A stretch of DNA of 64,000 nucleotides from Embiotoca jacksoni. Lineage: Eukaryota; Chordata; Actinopteri; Embiotocidae. Position numbers and translations under genes: made by a program. The notes under the pieces were generated by a model. That model had not been told where the DNA came from, did not search any database, and saw only the letters and a list, made by a program, of their open reading frames with translations. Of this stretch, positions 47,083 through 60,175 are shown in pieces. The stretch is from positions 16,665,001 to 16,729,000 of the forward strand of contig JAKOON010000008.1 of NCBI GenBank assembly GCA_022577435.1, in the 5' to 3' direction. The first letter of the stretch is position 1. The number at the start of each line of letters is the position of its first letter.

Positions 47083-48560
47083 AGCAGCTGGCGTCCACAG
47101 AGCGCAGAGTAAAGTGGAGCCAGCAGGATGTGGGCTGAAGGGGGAGCTCTTTATCTCCTCTTTCTCCTGCCTGAGTGTCTGAGTTTGCTGGGTGGTTGGT
47201 ACAGATCTATCTCCCTCCCATCAGGGGAATGCTTCACTTGCTTATCAGATCCTCCTCCCTTTTCATTTTCATCTCCCTTCTCTTCACCTCCCTCTTTCTC
47301 AGAATTGAATTTGCTAAACATATACTCTTTAAAGTAAATGTAAGTTACACAACTGCTGTTGAAGTGGACATATGTGATACATTCGCCATTAATGCAATCT
47401 TAAGAAAAATGTAAAAAGTAAAGTAAAAATGTTGTTGTTTTTTTTAACTTTTTTCTCAGTGCAATTAAGCCAGTTCCTGCGTGTCAGTCTGCTTCTGTGC
47501 TGTCAAAATTCCTTAAAAAGTTATTATGTCATCATGTTTAGATGTACAGTATTAGGAATAGTGCTTGTAGGTATGACAATGATATGGCTGTGGCTGAGCA
47601 GCATTGCAACTAAAAACAGAAGAGGACGTTTTAGTAATTGTTTTTTTCACAAAGATAATTTCTTTTGATTGGCCATGTCATCCCCCTTCTACTATGCTAA
47701 TTAGTAGCTCGATGTACACTTTTAAAGTTCCCTTTTAGAAAAAGTTGGCAGTCTCTTAAACATACGCTCACACACCCGCAGTATCTAAATCAGGCTTTGA
47801 TAAATATCTGCAGTGCAGGGAGTTGATTGGTTTATAGGCTGGGATTCTTTGAACTATTCTAAGGACGTCCACAACATTCATATTTAGCACAAGAAAAAAA
47901 AGTGTGTTGATTTAAAGCAGTCTCTAGAGATAGCTTGCAATTTGTAAAATAAATAGCCTCTGAACTCAGGGTGCCTCCCTTTTGAAGCACTGGCTTAACA
48001 GTAATATTGACCTGTGACTTGTGCTAAAATGGAATTGAGACTAACCCTGGGGAATGCAGAGCAAGGGAGCAGCTGGTACCAACATATTGTAGGCCTATTG
48101 AATCAGACAGCCAACCAAGGACTGGTGACCTAAAAAAAAAAAGCAGGTACTTCAGAGGTTTGAGTTTTCTGTTTTAACCCTTCTGTCTTGTATCATGTTT
48201 CCCTACAGATAATCACTTAAACATTTTAATTCAGTGGTATTTCTCTTAAGTTTGAATACATTCAGACAATGTTGTAAATACAAAATTAAGACATGGTAGT
48301 AACAATGGCTCCCATGGCAAGCGAATATTTTCAGTGTTGTGAAAAGAAGCAAGAAGAGCCTCCCGTCTCTCTCCTTGTAGCCTCCATAATAAGTGTCATG
48401 GCATTAATGTGGTGTCTGAAGACTCAAGAGGTCAAATGCCAAAAGAATCCATGTAATCGTGCCTGTTAATTGTGTTGCTTTCCTCTTTTCTCTATGAACA
48501 ATTTTGTTCCAGATGAGTCCTCCAACCCATACGACGATACAGGCAGCTCCCCTGGTGAGG

Positions 48561-48610
48561 TTTAGGCACCAAACACACGGTAAGGGAAAGATAATGGTTT
48601 GCGTTAAAAT
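48561..48610. repeat. Dispersed repeat fragment, copy 2
   Basis: TTTAGGCACCAAACACACGG, then GGGAAAGATAATGGTTTGCG and TTAAAAT align with copy 1. This is a short relic of an interspersed repeat. Confidence 0.5.
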
Positions 48611-49627
48611 GATGACTTGAGCCATATTGTGCGTTAGATTTACTACTTTCTTAAATTTATGCAACCTCCGTTGTTATGGCAACAGCAAATGTGGTTTAAT
48701 GATTTCAGCACTACTTTTATGTCCTACACAGCCTTATTGAAAAAAAACCAAAAAAAACCCCAACAATGACTGAAATATCAACTTGATTGCTAGGGCATCC
48801 ACTGATGAATGAAGATATATCTTCAAAAACCACTGCAGCTAAACAGACACTCATCACTTGAACCATTGGGGTGAAATAAATATCATATAGGAGCCTGCAT
48901 TTGACCTTATTCTAAGTCTGACTGAAGTCAAACACAAATCAATGCTGTGCAGTTCTACCAATCACAAGATAACAGCAATCATTTAATTTAGTTGGGCTGC
49001 TGACTTCATTTCCAGACCAATTCAATTAGCTGTAATGCATGTCTCATTAATAACAGCAAGCTGTTAGTGCACAGATCATATGCTTCTGCAGAACCCAAAG
49101 AATAAGATAAGAGCAAATCAAGGAGAGGGGCTGCAGATATGCACATGACAGGCCAAATGATGTGCCCCAAACTGTTCCTGAACGCTGTAATGACAGTCAT
49201 TACTGTGCATACCACACCCCAGCCAGGCAATATGACTGTGTTACAGAGTAGAACAGGATTTCATATCGTGAGAGAGAGATATCTCGGACCTCCAGAAACG
49301 CCATGTAGCATCCCAGGCTTTGGAGGCAAACATAATTAAGCCTTAATAACAGTGGTTTGTGCACGGTATTCACACGCAGGGAGCCATTAAGGAGATAAAC
49401 ATTCAGCAGCAGGATTTCCACATGTTGACTGACCTTTATCAGTTTCATAGAGGAGCACTGCAGCAGCCTCACTCAGCCTCATTTCCCTGACATTTATGGA
49501 GGAATTATCTTGGCAGTCTCTCTAAAGAGTTATTGGGAGATTGTGCTTTGATTCAGTATGGAAATGAGGGAAACAGCTCCACACTGACTGACTGGATTTT
49601 CCCTGTCATTGCACTCATTCACTACTA

Positions 49628-49661
49628 TCATCATCGTCATCATCATCATCGTCATCATCAT
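49628..49661. repeat. (TCA/TCG)n trinucleotide repeat
   Basis: An imperfect CATCATCGTCATCATCATCA-type tract. Confidence 0.85.
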
Positions 49662-52600
49662 AGTTTAGACCTGCAGCAACTCCAAGCATTGACAGTACAA
49701 CACAGTGATTACAACCTCCATGAAGGACAGCCATGTCTCTACGCATGCATGAAGTCTAAAATGGGATGAATGAAACAGGGAAACCTGAAATCTGCATTTA
49801 CAGAGCTTGTAGTCATCCAGCAAACCACTCAAGCAGCACTGGGCCAAGACAGGCTCAAACAGGCCCAAAGCAGAGCAGGGACAGGTGCACAGACATGCCA
49901 GGGTCTGAACTCCTGTCAGACAAAGGGTTTGGCAGAAATTGAAAGAACTGTCTTCTTATTACGATTCAACACACACACAGTTCTGACACAGCACATTCCA
50001 TTGCAGTCACAATTGTCCTTCAGGCCATACTGTTTCAAAACATAAGCAAGGCAACATGTAATTGCTGTGCCGTGAATGTAAGAACGGCCTGTATCAGGTC
50101 GGTCCCAAAGAATCATCATAAAAGGAAACACTACCTTCTTCGGTCTAATTCTGAAATAAAATCATTGCTCTGAGTGAAAACATGATTGCTATCCATGCTC
50201 CAGAACCTGAAATCTTTTGCCAAAAGTAGATGGTCCTCGATTCATTATATGCCAGCCCAATTAGAAATTGTGTTTTTCCAACTCTTGGGGGACAGCAAAA
50301 AAGACTAACGGAGGCTTAATTTCAGTGCTCAGACATAGGCTTCACAAAAAGCTATGAACCCTTATTATATCTTGTACACAGGAAGGTTTTCACTCTGCAG
50401 CATTAGTAAAAGCTTGTTATAAACTGAAAGAGTTCCAGCAGCTGCCTGCTGCCCAAGGCTGAAAGACAAAATGGTGTTGGAGAGGGATGGAGAACTGCAG
50501 GACTGTGGGCACTTCAACATCTTCCGCTGCTCCACTGCCACAAATTTAGCTGACTGATAAATATTTATGAATGGCAATTTGAAGTAATTCATCAAATAAA
50601 TTGTGGTTTCATAATGCGTCCAACCATGACAATAAAATGGCTTTCAAAAGCACTTATCTTTGGGATCAATAATGACAGGGATATGCTGTGACAAAGAAAA
50701 AAGTTGGGAAGTTTTCTGGAGCGAGCATTACTCAGAATATAAATCAATGACGGCTCCCTGCAGCTTTAGGTCAATATTTAATACCACAGATTTATCCAGC
50801 ACCTTACTCACTGAATATTGATGACCCAGAGCCAAGTCACCTTTATTTCATTTCTTGTATTCCCTTCCATGTTACCTACTGAGATCTCTGTGCTCATTCA
50901 GCTGTTCATTCAGCTGATGCCATCCAGGGCCATAATGAATCCCAACTACAACTTAAAACTAGAGACTCTATTTCCTTGTTTTTCACAGGCCCACTTAGGG
51001 AGCAGCGGTGGAAGGAACAGATCACATAGCATTTTGATTGAATATTATATCTTTGAAATGACTAGCACAGCCCTTTTCCTCTTCTTTCTCTCGTCATAGT
51101 GGCCAATTTAAAAAATAACTGCACTTTTCCATTTGATAGACAGCCTGCTTTTCTGATATAACAAAATATCTTTTTATTTGAATTAACTTGCTCCTCTCAA
51201 TGCACTGCAGCATTTGGAATTATTCTGATAAATCTCGTGTATTTTATACACACTAGACATCTTGCCATTTATATTTCTAAACATTGCAGCAGCAAAGCTT
51301 GTTTGTAAATTCTGACATTTCATCTAGTTTAGCAAATCTCTTCAAGCACTAAAAGCTGCAGGAGAGAATATTTTGCAAAGCAAATGTCTCTTATGGAGAC
51401 AAAAACATACAATCAGCAAAAGCATCACAACCTGACAGTGCAAAAGAGATGTGATACAGTCTGCAAGCACATCAGAGGATGTGGTTAGTCTCAGCTGGAG
51501 CCCTTAGATGCACATGGACCTTATCACTGGAGTTCATCTGCTGATAACAAAATATCTAATATACAGACCGTTGCATGTCTAATCAATCTGACATAGTGAT
51601 AAGCTGAAGAAAAACTAAACAAATCTTTCTCTCGCTAGCTCTGAACCAATGAAATGAAAATATCCAAAGCCTCTTTTCTCTCACGCCTCAGTATTTCCCC
51701 CCAATGTGATCAGCACATCAATGGGGAAGGTTCAAAGGCATCCTGCTCTCCTTCCCCAACCCAAACACACAAATACATACACACCCCCAGAGTCCTGAGT
51801 CAAGCTTTACCATGAAAGGTCTGAGCAAATAAAGAGCTCAAGAACACCAAGAGCCACTTCCCTTGAAAAATCACAGATTAATGAGAAGTAACATACTGAC
51901 CTCCAGCCTCTGTTCTCCAGAGGGACTGTGACACATACAATTCAACCACTGTAGGTCAGTGGGAGATGCAGAGAAGTGACACACTAAAAGGAGGAATTTT
52001 AAATGAAAGTAGAAGTGCAGTTAGGTCATTATCACCGTGCACCAGGCCACAAAGTGAAAACTACTCGTCAGCACTCAGCAGGACAACACCAACACCTGCT
52101 TGTCCTCTGTTTCTGTCCTGTATGGTGCAAAATACAGCAACGATTCCTACTTAGTTTTTGTTTGCCGCAATAAAAAGTCTTCAAAACACTGTCTGACAAA
52201 AACATTTGAAAAAAAAACCAAAACATGGGGGTTTGCTGTTTTTTTTTTTTGTTGTTGTTTTTTTTTTTTTAATCCTCCTCTTCTTTGGATTTGGGTCCAT
52301 CTTTCTATCATTTCAACCATAGGCATGCTCCACTGTCTTACAGTACGTTATGTAATTTGGCGAGTACAGAGTACAGTTTTTGTTCCAAAAATGTTGCCGT
52401 GTTGAGCCTGAAGGTTGAATTCTTCTGATACCCTTGTTGCCAAATAAACAACGTCCGAGTACGAACAGCGCCCGTGCTGATTATTCTTTTACAGGGTGTA
52501 GCGCATGAAATGAACATCATCAACAACGGCAGATTTTTCATACAAATGAAATGTCTATCAATGTGTGCACTGCATCGTTGAACCAAAGGCTTTGCAGCAG

Positions 52601-55312
52601 ATGAGCACCAGCGAGCCAGCTATAGATATATGACAGCCAGGCTCGTTGATTCCAGGTCAGTTGGAATGCAGCCAGTCCTGATGAAGGAGACCTCGACTGA
52701 CTCTGCCTCTCTAACGCTCGGGAACCTTACGAGAATGAAACATGCTTGCAACTGTTGGCTAGCACAGCAGGGTGGATGACCAGCAATAGTCCCTCATTAG
52801 TAATCAAATGCATGTAATTATGTTCCAAGTTAACCCCAAATTATTTCTTGCCTTTTCCACGCTGATTCAACTCTTCTCATGTTAAAAGGATCGGTGCACA
52901 GATAGAAGGACGTTCTGGGCCATTCCTCTACATTTTCATTGTAGACGTTTTCCACAGTGTAATTAGGATGGGCCACGGCACATTTGCATCTCTAATGAGG
53001 TGAAACTGATGGACTATCAAAATATTCAACAAAATTACCATTTCAAATCTACAAAAATAAGTACTATATCTAAAATGGCAAAGTAGATGGATTTCTTTCT
53101 TTTGTAACCTGAAGCTCCATATTTTCCCTGTGGCTAAAGAACACCAAACTAGAGCATCTGCTTGAGTTGCTGTGCCTCAGCAGCTAAGTGCAGACCCAAG
53201 CCCACATTGCAAAGCCAAATACAGCTAATCGCTTAGCTGTGCAATGTAGGACAGGAGAGGATGTGAAGTGCGGGGGAATGCTAAAGCTGAAAATCTTGAG
53301 CAGGAGATACACAAAAGGCTCAGGAAGAAAAAAGGAGTGAAAGACCAGTGGGAATGTGGTGCAGTAAGCACTGTCATCTGTAGCGAAACAAAACAAATCA
53401 CCAAGTGACCTTGGTGTAATAACAGCACATCAATCTCTTAATGCATAAAAAGCATCAGGTAATCTCTTCCAATGGCAATAATATCACTAATAACCAACAG
53501 CCAGCTCCATTTTTAACAAGATGGAGGTGGTAACTGATTCAACTTTTATTACATATCCTTAAGTTATGATTCATTTGAATTTGACCGATTCACCCTTGAA
53601 TCCCTTAAAGGAGCTCCACCCATGTGCAGGAGGCTTAACTAGCAAAGGGATCATTCCATAAAAAGAATTAAGAATATTAAAAGAGTTTGAGGTTGTGAGC
53701 AATAACGAGGAAAGAATCAGAGCAGATAGAGAGATGTTAGATCCCCCACTCCTACTCATCCTCATCCAACACCTCCCATCTACTTAAGAACCAAAACAAA
53801 GGCAGTGCATAAGAGAAGCAATGAGTCAATTATCATTCTTCCCAGGTCAGAGACGTCCTGCACACACCCCATATTTCCAAGAATTCCAACCAAAAACACA
53901 GCACAGCACATTCAAGAGTAGCAGAGCACTATAACAAGCCAACTGGAAAACTAAACATCAAACCAACATTGGCAAATTTTGTTGAACTCTAATCCTTGCC
54001 ATGATATGATCTACAAAGGTAAATGTAATGAGGAAAATTTATTTTAACTGGAATAGAAAAAAAGTGTATTATCAAGAGACAAAACCTAAAAAGAAAGCCT
54101 AAAAAGGGATTATGCTATTGAGTAAAATTTCAATTTGGGACACCACTTTTGGCTGAAATAATTACTTTGCCAGCATTTACTTTAAATGCTGTAGAGCACA
54201 ACTGCAGAACTTTTCAAGGAATACTTAATAGATTTGTCACCTTACATGAACATCTTTGATGGCCGGAGTGACTGTAAATACACAGAATAACAAATCCTGG
54301 AGGAGGGCAATTAAGAGGAGAAGCTAAAAGTCTAGATTTAACAAGCCTGTTGCCATGAGCAGCTTTAATTTGATGTTTATGTATCTGAAATGTAGCAACC
54401 TGTAGGTTGAAATACTGATCAATCTAGTGGTGAAATTCAGCAATACTACTCATAACCTAGAGGAGAGAGGAGAGGATTCTGGGAAAAAGACTGTCACGCT
54501 TGCACTTCACTTCATTTGTCATTGATTATCATACAGTGAACATTGTCAGAACTGTCACAGCATCTTCTTTGATAAAAAATGATTCTGCATTAGTAATAGC
54601 ACGGTGCATCACTGCACAGCCTCTGAAGCATCTTCCTACATGGTGCCTGTGCACATCCATGTGAAGTGCCTACTTATGCTGCCTTTCAGAATGTATACTG
54701 AGGCAGCTTGTCTTGTATTCTGCAGTAATTCTGCAGCACAAATGACAGTCAGAGACGACTGTATTGTCTTTAGAATAGAGTAAATCACACTCAGTGGCCG
54801 TTAAAAAGAAAAAAAAAAAAAAACAACAACAAGTATGCAGGGTTGTCAAACAATATTGAAGAAAAGTAGAGCTTATTGTTTCTAAGCTTTTCTTTAAACA
54901 GAAGAACACACCAAGATGGGAGCCTTCATTTGATCTAAGATCAATACATTGTGCAGCAGAGCAGCTGTGAGTTCCTATTGTTCACTGGACTAATCACTCA
55001 GCATCACTCACTAAATGGGCATACTGTGTGCACCTTTCAAATGCAAATCAATGCAAATCAACCTTCTAAAGAGATCCATACAGCAAGCGTGTCAGCACAA
55101 ACACATCCTACCTGCAGGTTCTCAGTGTTAGCCCCATGCAGCAGCAGTTATCATGTACTAGGCCAACTCCAAGCATTTCTTTCTGTCTTCCAGCTCAAAT
55201 GAGCTATCTGCACCCTGAGTTCAACTTTACCAAATGATGAATCTGCAGCATGTCCAATTCAGCCAAAGTAAAACAATCTGTCATACTACAGTACATCCGC
55301 ATTCCCCTGAGT

Positions 55313-55313
<1 letters not shown>

Positions 55314-55361
<48 letters not shown>
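55314..55361. repeat. AC microsatellite
   Basis: About 23 CA units, some 190 bp before the hAT-like element. Confidence 0.95.
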
Positions 55362-55366
<5 letters not shown>

Positions 55367-55553
55367 ACAGGGACACAAATTGCATATGTTCATGGTTAGA
55401 TTATCCGTCTGATCCCTAAACCCTGTAATCCCACAAGATCAGAAATGAATCAAACATCCCCAAAAAACTAAAACTGTACCAGAAAAGCATCGCATTAACG
55501 AGAAGCTGTACAAATAGCTCAGATTTGCTTTTTTTTTTAGCAAATAATAAATT

Positions 55554-56305
55554 GATTAATATTAGTGATCGACGGATTATCGGCATGGCCGATTATCAGA
55601 GCCGATATCGATTATCTGTATTTTTTTTTATTCAGTTGCAGATAAAAGAAAATAATTTAAAAAAATGTGATGCTTTGTCTGTGATGCAACGTCTCAGTCT
55701 GCAGTCACCACTCTGTGGTGTTGAGCAATGTCCCGCCCGCAGCTTTATCTGATTGGTTACATCTCATCAGTAATAGCCAATCAACACTGAGAAAAGTCGC
55801 AGAAGAAGCTCACTTCACTTCAGTAGTAGAGAAGTTCTCAGCAGCTTAGAGCATCTGTGTTTCAGAGGTCAGACAGGAGACACGGCAGAAGTTAAAAAAA
55901 AAAAAAAAACAGTCCTCTACGCTGAAGTTGCAAAAACACCTCAATCATGTCATATTTACTATTTAAGAGTTTAACGTTTCATAAAAGTTGGTCTCACACC
56001 GTAGCAACTCGTCAGTGTTTCTCCCACCACTGTCTGGGGAGGGCTGGCCGCTGCTGCTCTTGTGTTTGCTCTGTGTGTGTCATGAAGGACGGCGTGTCGC
56101 TCACACAGACACATCAGAACAGAGACGGGACATTAAATTGCAATAGAATTTGTTTTTCCAAATTGTAATTTGATTTGGATTTTAGAAGATTTTTACTTTT
56201 ACTGCATATGTATATTGGTTTCACATCGGTTTATCGGTCTCCTTTATTACCAATAATCGGTATTGGCCCTGAAAAAGAAATATCGATTGATCCCTGATTA
56301 ATATT
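55554..56305. mobile_element. Non-autonomous hAT-like transposon, 732 bp, with target-site duplication
   Basis: The direct repeat GATTAATATT flanks the element at 55554-55563 and 56296-56305; hAT elements make 8-bp duplications, which would be TTAATATT within it. The ends are imperfect inverted repeats: AGTGATCGACGGATTATCGG on the left, and AGGGATCAATCGATATTTC when the right end is read in reverse. GATAT/CGATTAT-rich arms enclose a GC-richer core with a TGATTGG CCAAT-type box. No transposase ORF is present. Confidence 0.72.
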
Positions 56306-57443
56306 GCACTTGCAGTATGCTTGGCAAAAGAAGTGATGACTGACCTATCAAAAAGAAGAGTAGGTGGGAAGGTGGGTAGATTTAATGGTCCAAAGAGGTG
56401 TAAAAGCACAAACGAACATGACAGATTATTCTTATTCTGTTGATCAATCGTTATGGGTGGATTGATATTTGGAATTTTTGCGCATCATTACCATGCTCTT
56501 AAGGAAATACCTCTGTAGGAGCTGTATGTCATTTATCTCTTCGATAAATATTCAAAAATAATGTAATGATATGTTAAATCAATAAATAGGAGACACCGGT
56601 CCTAAGCCTGGAAGTATGTTAAGATACGGTGTCTTTATGTTTACGTCTTTACCAAATGCCCGTTATAGTGTAGAGAAACAAAACCGGACAGGCATAGTTG
56701 AATTTCATTGTATCCTTAAGGATTACGTTATTTGAACCAGGGTAATCCCTATTTTCCAGTACATTTCATGAAACCCATGTCACTTGCCAGCGCTTTTGTC
56801 CAAAAGCAGAGGAGCAGATAAACAGCCAGTGGATCCTCTAACAATCGGATTCAGCTAACCCTCATGCTGTGAAACATGTCTAAATCCCTTACACAATCGT
56901 GTTAGAGACATTATTATGTCATCCCACCACTAAATACCCTCCACCTAACCCGAGGCCTCTGCAGCACACACACCAGCATCCACACATGCACTTAAAGATG
57001 ATTTCTATAACACTGGGGAGCTGCTGTCAGTAACACAACAGGAGGAATGTATCAAAGTATCTAGCGGCTGAAAACTGCCCAGGAAAATCTGCTGTTCAGA
57101 AACTTGACGACTTTTAGTCACGCTTTTGGATTTGGTACAGTGGTAACAATGAAGTGATCCCATTTAAGCAACAACAGAAGCTATTGTATGAGGAAAAAAA
57201 TGATTAGTCTGGTAAATTTTGCTGCAGAGAATCTTGGCCCTCAGGGTGTCCAAGCTTGTACAGCACAGCACACATTTTACTGCAGCAGGCCAGTGTTTGC
57301 TTCTCTGTGTACAGCTTCTCCATAATACATATCATATATTATCAGTAGAGGATAACAAAGACATTTCTGACTCATCAAAGACTGGAAAATACCTTCTACA
57401 CTATTTACATTGCCTCCTTTGCAGGACATGCAGACTGCTTTTT

Positions 57444-57456
57444 TGTGTGTGTGTGT

Positions 57457-57517
<61 letters not shown>
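57444..57517. repeat. TG microsatellite with one interruption
   Basis: Two TG blocks are separated by one GG near 57457. It is the longest dinucleotide tract in the window. Confidence 0.95.
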
Positions 57518-57518
<1 letters not shown>

Positions 57519-60101
57519 TGAGTGCGTGTCTGCTGGGAGCTACCTGTGTGTGAGCTACCAGATTGGCTCCAGGCTCACAGGGACGTCTCTCTTGCAGTTC
57601 TCATTACAGAATCTGACCAGACCCAGAACGTGGAGGAACAGCAGCCCCTGAACACAGTCCCACTGGGGAGCTACATTACAGTGATACACAGGGTTAAGAC
57701 AACACAGCTACTCTACTGCAGAGCTCACTGGCAATGAACACCACTCAGGCACCACACACAGAGGCCCCGGTGGCCCAGAAACACACCACATCTACCATAG
57801 TGCAGACACTTTTTTTGTTGTTTTTAAATGTCATTATCTTATTAGGCAGTATAACAGTGTTGATGGTTCAATTTACTGGACACAAAGCTATGAAGGTAAT
57901 CTGCTCCCTCCATCACGTCTTTCTAAAGGATATATTTATTTTCTGGTATTCCCTTTCTTGGACCAGTTTTTTTTCAATACAGCAGTGACATAAAATATCT
58001 ATTCACCATATTGCATGATTAGTGATCAAGTATTGATTGTTTTAACATAATACAAAGTAGCACAATATCATAAAAAAGATCGAATAATTAGTTTGAAGCC
58101 CACTCATCTCTCCTCCTCTTGGTTGCTATAGCATGCAGGCTATCGCATTATCGTTTTAACAAGGAAATTAAACTGATGGATTAAATAAATTAAGTGAGGT
58201 TCCACTTGGCTGGCAGAGGCTAACTGAATTTAAAGCCTATTTTTAGCTCCCAGTATCCTGCGAGTGGGGAAAGCTTGCAGAGACTCAGTAGGCCTATTGA
58301 GTCAGGCATCAGTGGAGGAAGGTAGGCCACATCTGGGGCACGGCCCTAAAACTGTAACAGCATCGAGGTTTTCCCAGATGTGTACCCCTCCCTGGAATTT
58401 CCATCCCACTCACCGAGGCTGTACATCACAGTGTGGGGAGTTTAAAAGGTCATGGTCCTGATACACAGAGAATGCTCTCCCTTTTCAAATACTTCAACCT
58501 TCTGATAGGTATCATCATTACGTCTATTCTTAGAAGTATTAAGTCTCCCTGGAAATGTGCGGTATGTTTGTGGTTAAGGAGAGGTCGCCTCCTTTCTCTG
58601 ATACTCCCTCCGCTGTATTCTGTCCACTGCACCTATTTTATACACTGAAGTGGTGAAGCCATTCAATCAGCGACATGACCTCTAAATTAGGTTAGCATAC
58701 AAATGAAGCACAATGGCTTTTGGCCACATTTCACCCTGTGGTCGAAGAATAAAACAGCAAGCAGGAGCTGGGTTGGGTGTGACTGTGTGTGTGGGAAGTG
58801 ACAGGGTGGACTAAACACTGGATCAGATGCTCAACACCCTGATTAGAACCAGACCAAGTTCAAGCTGACCATTACATAACCCATTGAAAACAGATCACCA
58901 CACAACACCAGACCAAACCCACCGGAGGCTCATCGATGTTACTTTAATGAGAGCTATGTTAGAGCTATATATCCTGCCATGAAAACAATATTGATTCCCA
59001 TTTGGTTCAAGCTGTCAGCTTCTGTTATTTGCTGATCATAGGTGAAATTTTGCGGTCTGGTGTTTCCAGCAGACTGCCTCTGTGGCTGAGAGCACAGCAG
59101 GGGGGCTGACCGATGAGGGAGCATATGCAGGAATGATAAATAGGCTGAGTAACCTTATCGCTGCAGATGACATCGAGACCCTGACAGAATGATAATCAGC
59201 TTGTTATATTTTGCATGGATCTATGAATCAATGGATCTATAGCATGTTTTCCACATCACAGTTAGCCAAAAAGCAGCTTAAAAACTGAAGGTTGCAAGTT
59301 CATATACCTGAAAGTCCGACCATGGTAAGTCCCTGGATTTCAAACCACCGATGCTGAGAGAACGTTTTAGTCTTAAGTTTTTAAGTTTAAGTAACCAATG
59401 CAAACATCATACATTCTGCAAAAGGAGAACTAAACAGTTCGTCCGTGCATGGATCAGTGAAATATGCAGCAGATGTGATAGCGTCTGTATGAGTCTGTAT
59501 ATATTGTGTATATCTCTGAGGGTCTGTCTGTGTGTGGGCCGGGGCCTCATAGCTAATGTATAAGGGATTGAGAAGCAGTCCCATGTAAACAAGTACATTC
59601 CTTTGGCAAGTGCATGTCTGGCTCCCTCAGAAGTGGGCAGGACTGCATCAAACCTCTGCAACAGTGGAGTCTATAGAGACATTAACCATGTATATCATAA
59701 TCAGCCTAAGAGAATCACAGTTCTGCTGACATCGACACAGTGATCAGTGACCTGTAATCATGAGGCACTGCAGTGAGCATCTCTCGCCGTCACGCTCCCC
59801 GTCTTCTCATTCCTGTAAAGACTGCCTTATTAGTATGCACTGGTACATTCGCTCGCCAAAGGTTTGTAAAGGTGAAACAGCCAGCTGCCTTCATTTCCAC
59901 AAAAACAGATTACAGACACTTTTCATCATGCATGTAAAGTCTCCCGTCTGCGTGATTACTTCGTACGAACACTTAACGGCATGCGGTCAAAAGCGTTGTG
60001 TCTCTCGCAGCTGCTGGAAAGCTTTAGCAGACACACCTCCTTAGTAGCTACGTAGCAATACAATCCCACATACGTGACAGGAGAGGGGCTGGGATACACA
60101 C

Positions 60102-60175
60102 CTGTGAGTCGCGCCATACACTGCGTGCCTCCTGTAGAGGACGTGTGAGGCTGATTGTCCTGGCTGGCCCAGCAT
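60102..60175 (-). CDS. plekha7: Second candidate alternative first exon of plekha7
   Basis: An ATG (60173-60175) opens MLGQPGQSASHVLYRRHAVY then GATH, reaching a donor CACAG/GTGTGT in phase 2, compatible with the exon at 42938. There is no TATA box and no homology. It could be a chance ORF or a 5' UTR exon. Confidence 0.18.

Larger units (their letters stand above)
43022..55553 (-). other. 5' intronic region of plekha7, first part
   Basis: This is at least 12.5 kb with no confident exon. It was searched by eye on the minus strand for WW1 and the first half of WW2 (GRVFFIN, GWEE..YFID) without success. It contains a candidate alternative first exon (46964-47082), a dispersed repeat (48561-48610), a TCA/TCG trinucleotide tract (49628-49661) and a T-run (52238-52270). 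Confidence 0.5.

Noticed and set aside
46966..47130. Alternative frame over the 46964 candidate exon (SSTSYYNAERISKTRSTS)
   Set aside because: It is open and looks protein-like but leaves the exon in phase 0, which does not fit the next plekha7 exon. The phase-2 frame was preferred, with low confidence.
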